DNA from: Bacteroidales bacterium UBA6366
GTDB taxonomy: Bacteria > Bacteroidota > Bacteroidia > Bacteroidales > UBA932
Reading direction: 5' to 3'
Assembly: GCA_002438845.1 (NCBI GenBank)
Contig: DJRG01000051.1
Span: forward strand, 12,926 to 29,952
DNA length: 17,027 nt
Shown: in pieces, positions 7,864-14,989 of the stretch
Numbering within the stretch: the stretch's first letter is position 1
How the letters are laid out: each line of letters starts with the position of its first letter
Notes under the pieces: generated by a model
What the model saw: the letters and a program-made list of their open reading frames with translations, nothing else
Told to the model about the DNA's origin: nothing
Databases searched by the model: none
Translations under genes and position numbers: made by a program

Positions 7864-7890
7864 TTGGTAAGGATAGTCAAGGGTTACCAA
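7864..7890 (+). other. Hairpin in the operon leader
   Basis: TTGGTAA (7864-7870) and TTACCAA (7884-7890) form a perfect 7-bp stem with a 13-base loop, inside the predicted untranslated leader and 28 bases before the first start codon. It could influence translation or RNA stability. I do not recognise a known riboswitch. Confidence 0.35.
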
Positions 7891-7918
7891 GTGATTAAGC
7901 GCTAAGAAAGACAATGAG

Positions 7919-8710
7919 ATGAGGGGGATCTTCAGGGGCATATTCATAGGTTTGGCGCTGCTTGCTTGGGGCGGGCAGCGGGCTTGGTGTGTCGTGCCGG
8001 AGTTCGTCGACTCGCTGCGGACGGAACTGTCGCTCAGGAATATGCCGGAGCGGATTCTTTTCCTGCCGTTGGCGCTTGCGGACCAGGGGTTTGAGGATCA
8101 GAGGGAAGGAATATGGTCGCTCACGGCGCTGGACGCTATCCGGGGAATGGGGCGGCTTTCCTTTTCGGGTTCGAAATCCTGTCAGACCGATTCAGCGTTT
8201 TCTTTTTCAGTTCCCGATTCGGTGGACGTGCGGTTCGACGAACGGATCTCCACAGAAATCGCGCTCGACAGGTTGCAGGAACTGTTCAATGAATATGGCG
8301 ACTGGGATCTCTCGATAGTGGCTTACGCCACAAGCCCGACGGCGCTTGCCGTAATGGATTCAACCGCTTTGGCCGACGCACGGATTCTGAGGAGTTTACG
8401 TAAAGCAGAGGAGGAATATTCAGAGAACATTCCGGCGGCGTTTGAGAGGATCGGGGCACTGGCGGAGAGGAGGAAGGCTGAGCGGCAGGCGTTTCTGCGG
8501 GAGCAGGCCGCACTTAGGAAGGCCCGGCTGGACTCACTGCGGAAAAGGCAGGCAGCGAACACTGACAGAATTACTTACACAATTCGCAGAGGGGACACGT
8601 TGGGCGGCATCGCGGCAAGACACCGGGTCAAGGTTTCAGACCTCAAGAGGTGGAACAACCTCAAGGGCGACATGATTCGTGAGGGACGTAAGCTGGTCAT
8701 TTACAAGTAG
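7919..8710 (+). CDS. Exported degenerate MltD-like transglycosylase domain fused to LysM
   Basis: 263 residues with an N-terminal signal peptide or anchor (hydrophobic 5-18). Residues about 45-143 follow the GH23/MltD scaffold. LPLALADQGFED (49-60) stands where active enzymes have LP..ESxxNP-type sequence with the catalytic Glu, here Asp55. GIWSLT (64-69) stands for GLWQFM, FDERISTEIALDRLQELF (106-123) for the DERR helix, and GDWDLSIVAYATS (127-139) for GDW.LA.AAYNAG. The key Glu and the AYN motif are changed, so lytic activity is doubtful. A charged, coiled-coil-like segment (about 150-215) leads to a good C-terminal LysM domain (219-262, YTIRRGDTLGGIA ... WNNL). LysM binds GlcNAc in peptidoglycan. 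It is the first gene of a packed operon, 5 bp before the first SGNH gene, so it likely tethers or guides the acyl-transfer proteins on the wall. Confidence 0.78.
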   Translation: MRGIFRGIFIGLALLAWGGQRAWCVVPEFVDSLRTELSLRNMPERILFLPLALADQGFEDQREGIWSLTALDAIRGMGRLSFSGSKSCQTDSAFSFSVPDSVDVRFDERISTEIALDRLQELFNEYGDWDLSIVAYATSPTALAVMDSTALADARILRSLRKAEEEYSENIPAAFERIGALAERRKAERQAFLREQAALRKARLDSLRKRQAANTDRITYTIRRGDTLGGIAARHRVKVSDLKRWNNLKGDMIREGRKLVIYK

Positions 8711-8715
8711 TCATT

Positions 8716-10230
8716 ATGAAGCAATATAAGGTTCTTTTGTTTTTGCTCTCCGTTTTCCTGATCCTTTTCGTGATCTGGTTCGTTTTTCCGTCGAAAGGAG
8801 TACAGGTTGGAGACCTGAAGTTGAGATTCCCGTCATACCAAGCCTATCTGGCCGATTTACAGGACAGCACATCGGAAGTGGATGTGGATTCCGTGCTTCT
8901 GGCTGTGCAGAAGAGTTACGAGATGGTCGAAGGCTCGACGGACACCCTGCGCTACTACTACGACTACATCACCTCAAATCCAAACCGCATCTGTCTGCCG
9001 GAGGATGACTACACATTCTTTGACTCGCTGTTCGTGGAGATGGCCGCCGCTGCTGATTCCGGCCGTACGGTCAGGATTCTGCACTACGGTGATTCACAGT
9101 TGGAAATGGACAGGATCTCAGCCGTGCTGAGGCAGGATCTTCAGGAGCGCTTCGGTGGCTCGGGACCTGGAATGGTGCCGATGATCCAGCGGATTCCGAC
9201 CGTGTCGCTATCGCAGAGCGCTTCCGGAAGTCTTACACGTTACGCCATGGTCGGGGACTCGCTGACAAGGAAGGCTTCGCACAAACGCTACGGGCCTCTG
9301 ACCCAATTCACAGACGTTTCCGGCAACGGCACGTTCACGTTCAACAGAACCAAGAATAGGTATTCCCAAGATTTAGTCAAGTCTATCTCAAAGGTTTCCG
9401 TGCTTTTAGGACAGAACTCGGCAGGGTTTGAGATGACGCTTAAATGCGACACTCTGCCGATCCAAAAGGCTGTTCTGGACTTGTCCAAGGCCGGAGTCTC
9501 GATGGTCACCTGGAATCTGCCTTGCGACGTGGAGAGGGGAACAATCAGTTTCGCCGGGAACGCTGAAATCTACGGAATAATGCTGGACGGAAAGGATGGG
9601 GGAGTGACGGTTGATAATGTCGCCTTGCGTGGATGTGCTGGGTTCATCTTCTCGTCCATCAACCGTCAGGTGATGCGAGAAAGCTTTGCCAAGAATGACA
9701 CACGTTTGATTATCATGCAATTCGGTGGAAATGCAATGCCTGGGATAGCCTCGAAAAAGGCCATCTCGTCTTACGTCAAGAAGATCGTGATGCAGTTCGA
9801 CTACTTCAAGGAGGTTGCTCCGCAGGCCCAGTTGATGTTCATCGGTCCGGCGGACATGTGCAAGAGCGAGGACGGGAACCTGATAACATGGCCGCTTCTG
9901 CCGCAGCTTAATGACTCCCTGAAAGTAAACTGCCTGAAGAACGGTGTGGCCTATTGGGACACGTTCAACGTGATGGGAGGCGTAGGTTCGATGCGAAAAT
10001 GGGTGAGTCACAACCCGCCTCTGGCCGGCCCCGATCATATTCATTTCACCCATAAGGGAGCGCTTGAGATCGGGAACGCGCTTGCCAAATCCTTCATCCT
10101 TTACCACGACTTCTACAAGCTCCGCCAGGAACTTTCGGACGAGGCTGTAGGAATATATCTGCGCGACCTGCGGGACAGCCTCAATCCTCGTCCCGCCGTG
10201 CCTGACACCTTGACAAAGACTGAGTTATGA
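8716..10230 (+). CDS. Membrane-anchored SGNH-type hydrolase/acetyltransferase (first paralogue)
   Basis: 504 residues. A single N-terminal membrane segment (6-24) without a clear cleavage site suggests an inner-membrane anchor with the rest in the periplasm. SGNH blocks are visible: HYGDSQLEMD with nucleophile Ser127 (123-132), FGGNAM with Asn339 (336-341), and GPDHIHFTHKG with the Asp440/His443 pair (438-448). A family marker, MGGVGSMRKW (420-429), precedes the catalytic DxxH and is shared with the next gene. SGNH proteins beside an MBOAT (PatB, AlgJ/AlgX, DltD types) move acyl groups to or from cell-surface polymers; here transfer to an envelope glycan is inferred. No Shine-Dalgarno is evident, and translation may be coupled to the LysM gene 5 bp upstream. 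The last codons overlap the next gene by ATGA. Confidence 0.78.
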   Translation: MKQYKVLLFLLSVFLILFVIWFVFPSKGVQVGDLKLRFPSYQAYLADLQDSTSEVDVDSVLLAVQKSYEMVEGSTDTLRYYYDYITSNPNRICLPEDDYTFFDSLFVEMAAAADSGRTVRILHYGDSQLEMDRISAVLRQDLQERFGGSGPGMVPMIQRIPTVSLSQSASGSLTRYAMVGDSLTRKASHKRYGPLTQFTDVSGNGTFTFNRTKNRYSQDLVKSISKVSVLLGQNSAGFEMTLKCDTLPIQKAVLDLSKAGVSMVTWNLPCDVERGTISFAGNAEIYGIMLDGKDGGVTVDNVALRGCAGFIFSSINRQVMRESFAKNDTRLIIMQFGGNAMPGIASKKAISSYVKKIVMQFDYFKEVAPQAQLMFIGPADMCKSEDGNLITWPLLPQLNDSLKVNCLKNGVAYWDTFNVMGGVGSMRKWVSHNPPLAGPDHIHFTHKGALEIGNALAKSFILYHDFYKLRQELSDEAVGIYLRDLRDSLNPRPAVPDTLTKTEL

Positions 10231-11474
10231 GACGTACGCTGATATATTCATTGCTCATTTTGCTGCTTCCGGCGACCCTTTGGGGGCAGTCGCTGCGGAA
10301 GGCGGTTCCTGAATATGATTTCGCGCATTTCGACAAGAACCGGATAGAGTTTCGTGGCGACAGTTCAGCCTTTGAAAGGCTTTTTGACAAGATGGATTCC
10401 GTGTTGTTCCTCGGGAAAGGCAATCTGAGGATAATGCACATCGGTGGCTCTCATGTTCAGGCAGGGACTCTGACACGGCAGCTGAGGAATGATTTTCTGT
10501 CCTTGAGACCGGCCTTGGACGGGGGAAGGGGATTGGTTTTCCCGTTCTCCGCCGCCCACACGAACAACCCGAGCAGTTTCACGACGAGTTACGAAGGCTC
10601 TTGGAAAGTGACGAAGAATGTCCAAAGGGAGCCTGACCACCGGCTTGGGCTTACAGGAATATCCTTGAGCGCGTCCGATGACAAGGCTTCGGTGATGGTC
10701 ACTACTGTGGCTAGAGATCCCAAACCGTCAGACCCTTCGTTCAGGTTCAACGATGTGCGGGTTCTTGGATATTCATCAGTGGGAGAGAGAGTTCCGGTGG
10801 TGGTTCTTTCAAAGGGGGACACACTTATCGGTTGTCATGTTGAGGATTCCACATGGTCTTTCGCTTTGCCGGCTTTGACTGATTCTGTGAAGATTGCGAC
10901 TAAAGGCCATGGCGAGTTCACATTGACGGGAATATTCCTGGACAACCCTTTCCCTGGCATTTCAGTGACAGGCATCGGGGTGAACGGAGCATCACTTGGC
11001 TCGTATGCGAAATGCACGGGTCTGGTGAATGATTTGAGATTAGTCAATCCAGATTTGGTGATATTCGGCATAGGCATCAATGATGCCACAGCCGCTAATT
11101 TTTCTGTTGAAGATTTTGTGACCCGCTACAAGGTGCTTGTCTCGCAGGTCCGTTCGGTCAATCCGTCCTGCGCTCTGCTGTTCATTTCCAACAACGACAG
11201 TTTCAAGAGGATACGCCGGAAAGGCTATGTGGTGAACACCAACGGCCAACTGGCAGAACAAGGTTTTTTGCGACTTGGAAAGGATTGTGACGCGGGAGTC
11301 TGGGATCTGTTTGACATTATGGGAGGACTCGGCTCGATGAGGAAATGGGAGACTGTCGGCCTTGCCAAACGGGACAAGATCCACTTCACTGAGACTGGCT
11401 ATGAACTGGTGGGGGATCTGCTGTTCAACGCCTTGATGGACAAATATATGAATCACTTAAAGACAAGCCGATAA
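10227..11474 (+). CDS. Secreted SGNH-type hydrolase/acetyltransferase (second paralogue)
   Basis: 415 residues with a cleavable signal peptide (about 1-20, LLLPATLWG then Q21). SGNH blocks: IMHIGGSHVQAG with Ser75, where the usual GDS is GGS; a Gly in GVNGASLGSY (251-260); GIGINDA with Asn285; and DKIHFTETG with Asp383/His386. MGGLGSMRKW (365-374) repeats the marker found in the upstream SGNH protein, so the two are probably ancient tandem duplicates, one anchored and one free in the periplasm. One may transfer acyl groups and the other remove or relay them, as PatB and Ape1 do in peptidoglycan O-acetylation; the sequence does not say which. It overlaps the previous gene by 4 bp and the MBOAT gene by 1 bp, so the three should be translated together. 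Confidence 0.78.
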   Translation: MRRTLIYSLLILLLPATLWGQSLRKAVPEYDFAHFDKNRIEFRGDSSAFERLFDKMDSVLFLGKGNLRIMHIGGSHVQAGTLTRQLRNDFLSLRPALDGGRGLVFPFSAAHTNNPSSFTTSYEGSWKVTKNVQREPDHRLGLTGISLSASDDKASVMVTTVARDPKPSDPSFRFNDVRVLGYSSVGERVPVVVLSKGDTLIGCHVEDSTWSFALPALTDSVKIATKGHGEFTLTGIFLDNPFPGISVTGIGVNGASLGSYAKCTGLVNDLRLVNPDLVIFGIGINDATAANFSVEDFVTRYKVLVSQVRSVNPSCALLFISNNDSFKRIRRKGYVVNTNGQLAEQGFLRLGKDCDAGVWDLFDIMGGLGSMRKWETVGLAKRDKIHFTETGYELVGDLLFNALMDKYMNHLKTSR

Positions 11475-13336
11475 TGGGATTTTGGGACGTTGCCACTGAT
11501 TTTTTCAAGAACCTGTTCTCTTTTGACCAGGCTCACCCGTTGCTGTTCACCCAGTTCTATTTCTGGGCGTTCTTCGCCATTGTGCTGGCCTTTCTGTGCG
11601 TGTTCAGGAACAAGGTGCTGCTGCGCAACGCTTTCCTGTTCTTCGTCAGTCTTTTCTTTTACTACAAGACGAGCGGACTGTTCTTGATTCTGTTCGGCTT
11701 TGTGATTGTCTATAACTATCTGGCAGGATTTGTTTTGGGCGGAGTGAAGAAGTCATTCTGGCGCAAGGCGATTGTGGTGCTGAGCGCGGTTGTGGACTTG
11801 TCGCTTCTCTGCTACTACAAGTACGCCTATTTCCTGACAGATGTCGTCAACAACCTTTTCGGAACGGAATTCATTGTGAAAGATTGGTTTGCGGCTGTGG
11901 GCAACCAGCTGGTTGGCTCGCAGGCGTTCAATGTGGACTCCATCTTTCTGCCGGTGGGCATCTCGTTCTTCATCTTCCAGGCGATAAGTTATGTGGTGGA
12001 TGTTTCGCGCAGGACAATCGGTCCTATAAAGAACTTCTGGGATTTCGGATTCTATCTGAGTTTCTTCCCTCAGTTGGTGGCAGGCCCGATCGTGCGCGCC
12101 AAGGAGTTTTTTCCTCAGCTCCACAAGCCGTTCTTCCTTGGCCGACGGCAGTTCGGAATCGCGATTTTCTGGATTCTGAACGGACTTGCCAAGAAGTTGA
12201 TTCTGAGTGACTATCTGGCTGTGAATTTTTGCGACAGGGTCTTCGAGAACCCGTTGCTTTACACTGGCTTTGAGAACCTTACGGCACTGTTCGGCTACTC
12301 CCTTCAGGTCTATGCAGACTTTTCGGGGTACACGGACATCGCCACCGGTGTCGCTATGCTGATGGGTTTCTACCTGCCAAAGAATTTCAATTCCCCGTAC
12401 AAGGCCCGCAACGCCGGAGAGTTCTGGAAGCGGTGGCATATTTCCCTCTCCAAATGGCTTCAGGACTACCTCTACATCCCGCTTGGAGGCAACCGCAACG
12501 GCACTTTCGGCTCATACGCCATCATCCTCGGAATCGCTTTTCTGGCCTCGGCTCTGGCCAAAAACTGGTGGGTGTTCGGAGTCGTACTCGTCATCGCCAC
12601 AGTTCTTGCGATCCTGATCACTTTCTGTCAGAAATACCGCAAGGAACTGATTTCGGACATCAATAGGATGGACACGATGCTTCTGGGCGGCCTGTGGCAC
12701 GGAGCCAGCTGGAACTTCATGATCTGGGGCGGTCTGAACGGTCTCGGAATGCTGATCTACAGGTTCTGGAAAAGCTGTAATGTCTATGTACGGACGCTCG
12801 TGATAGGACTCGTCTGTCTGACCTTTTATATTCTTAAAACCACCGTCCCGGCCTCGGTGTTCAATATGTTCTTTGTCTGGACGCTGATCATATTCATCGG
12901 TGCGGCGGTGCGGATGGTCTATCACCTGTGCCGTTTCAAGGCCGCCTTCTCGTGGCTTGAGACAGCTTGGGCTGTCGCCATGACGTTCATATTCGTGACT
13001 TTCACACGCCTTTTTTTCCGAAGCGGCTCCAATCTGAACCCTGCCGAGGCGAACGAGAAGGCGTGGAGCACAGCTAAGAATATGGTTGAGCGCATCGGCG
13101 GCGACTGGGACATGTCCCTCATCCCGCAGATGGTCCAGCAGCACCTCGGTGTGACCCTGGTCTTTGTCATCGGAATGATCATCCATTGGCTCCCCGATAA
13201 CTTCAAGCGCCGCTACCGCATCTGGTTCGCCTCGATGCCTCTCCCACTGATGGTCCTCGCCTGCGTCCTCGCCGTCTTCATCATCTGCCAGTTCATCACC
13301 GCCGACCTCCAGTCGTTCATCTACTTCCAGTTCTGA
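11474..13336 (+). CDS. AlgI-like MBOAT family membrane O-acyltransferase
   Basis: 620 residues, polytopic, about a dozen hydrophobic segments. MBOAT landmarks are clear: VGISFFIFQAISYVVD (161-176), PQLVAGPIVRAKEF (199-212), YADFSGYTDIATG (280-292), WKRWHISLSKWLQDYLYIPLGGNR (318-341) and LLGGLWHGASWNFMIWG (403-419) with the conserved His409; His322 is also family-typical. Members such as AlgI, PatA and DltB pass acyl groups from a cytoplasmic donor through the membrane to an extracytoplasmic acceptor or SGNH partner. Oddity: about 45 extra residues (about 347-395, with hydrophobic stretches plus a charged part) separate PLGGNR from LLGGLWHG, where AlgI has only a short link. It starts at the TAATG junction with the SGNH gene and is the last gene of the operon; no strong terminator follows. 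Confidence 0.92.
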   Translation: MGFWDVATDFFKNLFSFDQAHPLLFTQFYFWAFFAIVLAFLCVFRNKVLLRNAFLFFVSLFFYYKTSGLFLILFGFVIVYNYLAGFVLGGVKKSFWRKAIVVLSAVVDLSLLCYYKYAYFLTDVVNNLFGTEFIVKDWFAAVGNQLVGSQAFNVDSIFLPVGISFFIFQAISYVVDVSRRTIGPIKNFWDFGFYLSFFPQLVAGPIVRAKEFFPQLHKPFFLGRRQFGIAIFWILNGLAKKLILSDYLAVNFCDRVFENPLLYTGFENLTALFGYSLQVYADFSGYTDIATGVAMLMGFYLPKNFNSPYKARNAGEFWKRWHISLSKWLQDYLYIPLGGNRNGTFGSYAIILGIAFLASALAKNWWVFGVVLVIATVLAILITFCQKYRKELISDINRMDTMLLGGLWHGASWNFMIWGGLNGLGMLIYRFWKSCNVYVRTLVIGLVCLTFYILKTTVPASVFNMFFVWTLIIFIGAAVRMVYHLCRFKAAFSWLETAWAVAMTFIFVTFTRLFFRSGSNLNPAEANEKAWSTAKNMVERIGGDWDMSLIPQMVQQHLGVTLVFVIGMIIHWLPDNFKRRYRIWFASMPLPLMVLACVLAVFIICQFITADLQSFIYFQF

Positions 13337-13417
13337 TGTTATATTTGGGGACTTAATTGACAAAATTTCCTATATGCGGGGGGAACAAAGGAATCTTAAT
13401 AGTGTTCATTTTTAATG

Positions 13418-13451
13418 GTGTGATCTGTAAATGTAGAGTTAAAGATCACAC
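13418..13451. promoter_or_regulatory. Inverted repeat GTGTGATCT / AGATCACAC
   Basis: Perfect 9-bp arms at 13418-13426 and 13443-13451 with a 16-base gap, in the AT-rich gap before the AlbA_2 gene. It could be an operator or a stem in a leader; there is no T-run after it on either strand to make a standard terminator. Confidence 0.4.
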
Positions 13452-13459
13452 TAAAATAT

Positions 13460-13490
13460 GAACTTTCGGTGAACTTTCGGTGAACTTTCA
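13460..13490 (+). repeat. Tandem 11-bp repeat at the promoter of the AlbA_2 gene
   Basis: GAACTTTCGGT occurs twice head to tail (13460-13470, 13471-13481), followed by a partial third copy GAACTTTCA (13482-13490). It ends 11 bases before the -7 element TATATTTG, where a repressor or activator would act. The reverse form CGAAAGTTC recurs inside the gene near 13622. The gene product has a winged-helix tail, so self-regulation is possible. Confidence 0.55.
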
Positions 13491-13501
13491 GATATAAATC
13501 T

Positions 13502-13509
13502 TATATTTG
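13502..13509 (+). promoter_or_regulatory. -7 element TATATTTG of the AlbA_2 gene
   Basis: A perfect TAnnTTTG match 33 bases before the chosen ATG (13543). No clear TTTG at the standard -33 distance is seen; TTTC of the tandem repeats lies 12 and 23 bases upstream. The longer frame that opens at TTG 13507 would start inside this element, so the ATG at 13543 is preferred. Confidence 0.5.
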
Positions 13510-13542
13510 TGTTATAATATAAATAATACAATTAGAATCAAT

Positions 13543-14889
13543 ATGTTAAATGCGGAAGAAATAAAGGATTTGGTTAATGGAGGCGAGGGCTACAATGTGG
13601 ATTTTAAGCGTAATGTACCTTCGAAAGTTCGTGAACTTACAGAGGAAGTCTGCGGTTTTTTGAATGCGGCTGGTGGTTACCTCCTTATTGGAGTTAATGA
13701 CAACAATGAGATTGTGGGGGCCGACATTGATAATGGCAAGCGTTCCGCTATCCAAGGTTCTATTGGCGAAATTTCTCCAATGTGTCATTATAGTATGTAT
13801 GATGTAAACGTTGATGAAAAGAAAGTGTGGGTTATTGAGGTTCCTTCAGGCAGAAATAAACCATATTTCTTTTCTGGTTGCACATATCTGCGAGAAGGTG
13901 CTAATTGTCAAAAATTGACGAATGTTGAGGAGATCCGAGATGTGTTCCAGCGTTATGAACGCATTTACTTTGATGCCATACCTTTGCCAAAAGTTAATAT
14001 TATGGAACAGTTGGATGAAGAAAATTTTTGTGAGTTTAAACGGGATGCGCATATTGTATCAAACATTGATGATTTTCAGGTTCTTGACAGTTTGAAGATT
14101 TTTGATGACAATAATGCGGTTAAGAGTGGTGGAGTGCTTTTTTTTGCGAAGAATCCGGAGCAAGTATTCTTCTATGCGGTAGTCCGTTGTGTATTATTTA
14201 AAGGAACAGACAAGGTGTATATTCTTGATGATAAAACCTTCGGTGGCCCTCTTCTGCAACAATACAACAAGGCTATTGAATGGTTGAAGGGTAAATTGCA
14301 GGTTGCATATGAAATTGAGGGTATTGGTCCGAGAAAAGAAGTGTGGGAAATACCTTTGGAAGTTTTTAAGGAAGCTATCATTAATGCCCTGGCTCATCGT
14401 GACTATGATGAACAAGGGGCTGGTATCACGATAGAAATGTTTGATGACAGAGTTGAGATTACCAACCCTGGTTCTCTCTTGCCTGTTGTCGCCAAGAATT
14501 TCGGTCGCAAGAGTCTGTCTCGCAATCCTCTCATTTTTGGTCTTTTCACCCGAATGCACCTTGTCGAACATATAGGTTCGGGAATACCACGAATGCGAAA
14601 GGATATGCTTGATGCTGGACTTCCAGAACCGGCCTATGATACAGACGGGATGTTTACTGTAACTTTCCGACGTCCATTTAAGCAGGGGAAAACTCAACTA
14701 ACGGAAGTTCAGACGAGTCTTATTCATATTGTAAAGAATAATCCGTCTTTGACAATGGAACAGATTGGAATGGAGCTGGGGATTGGACGCACTTCTGTTT
14801 ATAAGATAGTAAAAGGACTGAAAGATATGGGTATTTTGGAACATAAAGGCAGAAAAAATGATGGTGCGTGGCTTGTGAAAATAGGATGA
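13543..14889 (+). CDS. Schlafen AlbA_2-type ATP-binding protein with winged-helix tail
   Basis: 448 residues from ATG 13543. The N-terminal AlbA_2 (divergent AAA-4) domain shows VDFKRNVPSK (19-28), VCGFLNAAGGYLLIGVND (36-53) and YLREGANCQK (115-124). The central part carries GHKL/HATPase_c_4-type motifs: KEAIINALAHRDY (276-288), DDRVEITNPGSL (301-312) and EHIGSGIPRMR (342-352). The end (about 387-448) is a winged helix-turn-helix (LTMEQIGMELGIGRTSVYKIV). Proteins of this design are annotated as RNA-binding or putative transcriptional regulators and are often in mobile or accessory DNA; substrate and target are unknown. AT-rich third codon positions differ from all upstream genes, suggesting transfer. 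It is followed after 10 bp by a disrupted small gene, probably in the same transcript. Confidence 0.85.
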   Translation: MLNAEEIKDLVNGGEGYNVDFKRNVPSKVRELTEEVCGFLNAAGGYLLIGVNDNNEIVGADIDNGKRSAIQGSIGEISPMCHYSMYDVNVDEKKVWVIEVPSGRNKPYFFSGCTYLREGANCQKLTNVEEIRDVFQRYERIYFDAIPLPKVNIMEQLDEENFCEFKRDAHIVSNIDDFQVLDSLKIFDDNNAVKSGGVLFFAKNPEQVFFYAVVRCVLFKGTDKVYILDDKTFGGPLLQQYNKAIEWLKGKLQVAYEIEGIGPRKEVWEIPLEVFKEAIINALAHRDYDEQGAGITIEMFDDRVEITNPGSLLPVVAKNFGRKSLSRNPLIFGLFTRMHLVEHIGSGIPRMRKDMLDAGLPEPAYDTDGMFTVTFRRPFKQGKTQLTEVQTSLIHIVKNNPSLTMEQIGMELGIGRTSVYKIVKGLKDMGILEHKGRKNDGAWLVKIG

Positions 14890-14899
14890 ATCTAATATT

Positions 14900-14977
14900 A
14901 TGAAACATAAAGAAAACAGCATTAAAGAAAGCATTGATGCAATGTGCAAAAGTCTTGGGTTTAAAAAAGACAGATAA
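14900..14977 (+). pseudogene. 5' fragment of a gene interrupted by an in-frame TAA
   Basis: ATG 14900 opens 25 codons (MKHKENSIKESIDAMCKSLG then FKKDR) and stops at TAA 14975-14977. The reading frame after the stop continues without shift into the 186-codon ORF at 14990 (codons TCC GGA TAT TAT ATG). The start lies 10 bp after the AlbA_2 gene. A short N-terminal helix followed by LGFKK and an aromatic strand resembles DUF4304-style proteins, so the two parts probably were one protein of about 216 residues. A sequencing error is possible. Confidence 0.5.
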
Positions 14978-14989
14978 TCCGGATATTAT

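Noticed and set aside
7736..7890. Riboswitch in the operon leader
   Set aside because: The stems are simple hairpins without the conserved junction sequences of any class I know.
12512..13363. 283-codon minus-strand frame antisense to the MBOAT gene
   Set aside because: Highly charged, His/Asp-rich composition is what the reverse of a membrane protein gene gives; there is no independent support.
13460..13490. Tandem 11-bp repeats as a CRISPR array or replication iterons
   Set aside because: Units are too short, have no spacers, and no cas or rep gene is nearby; a promoter operator is simpler.
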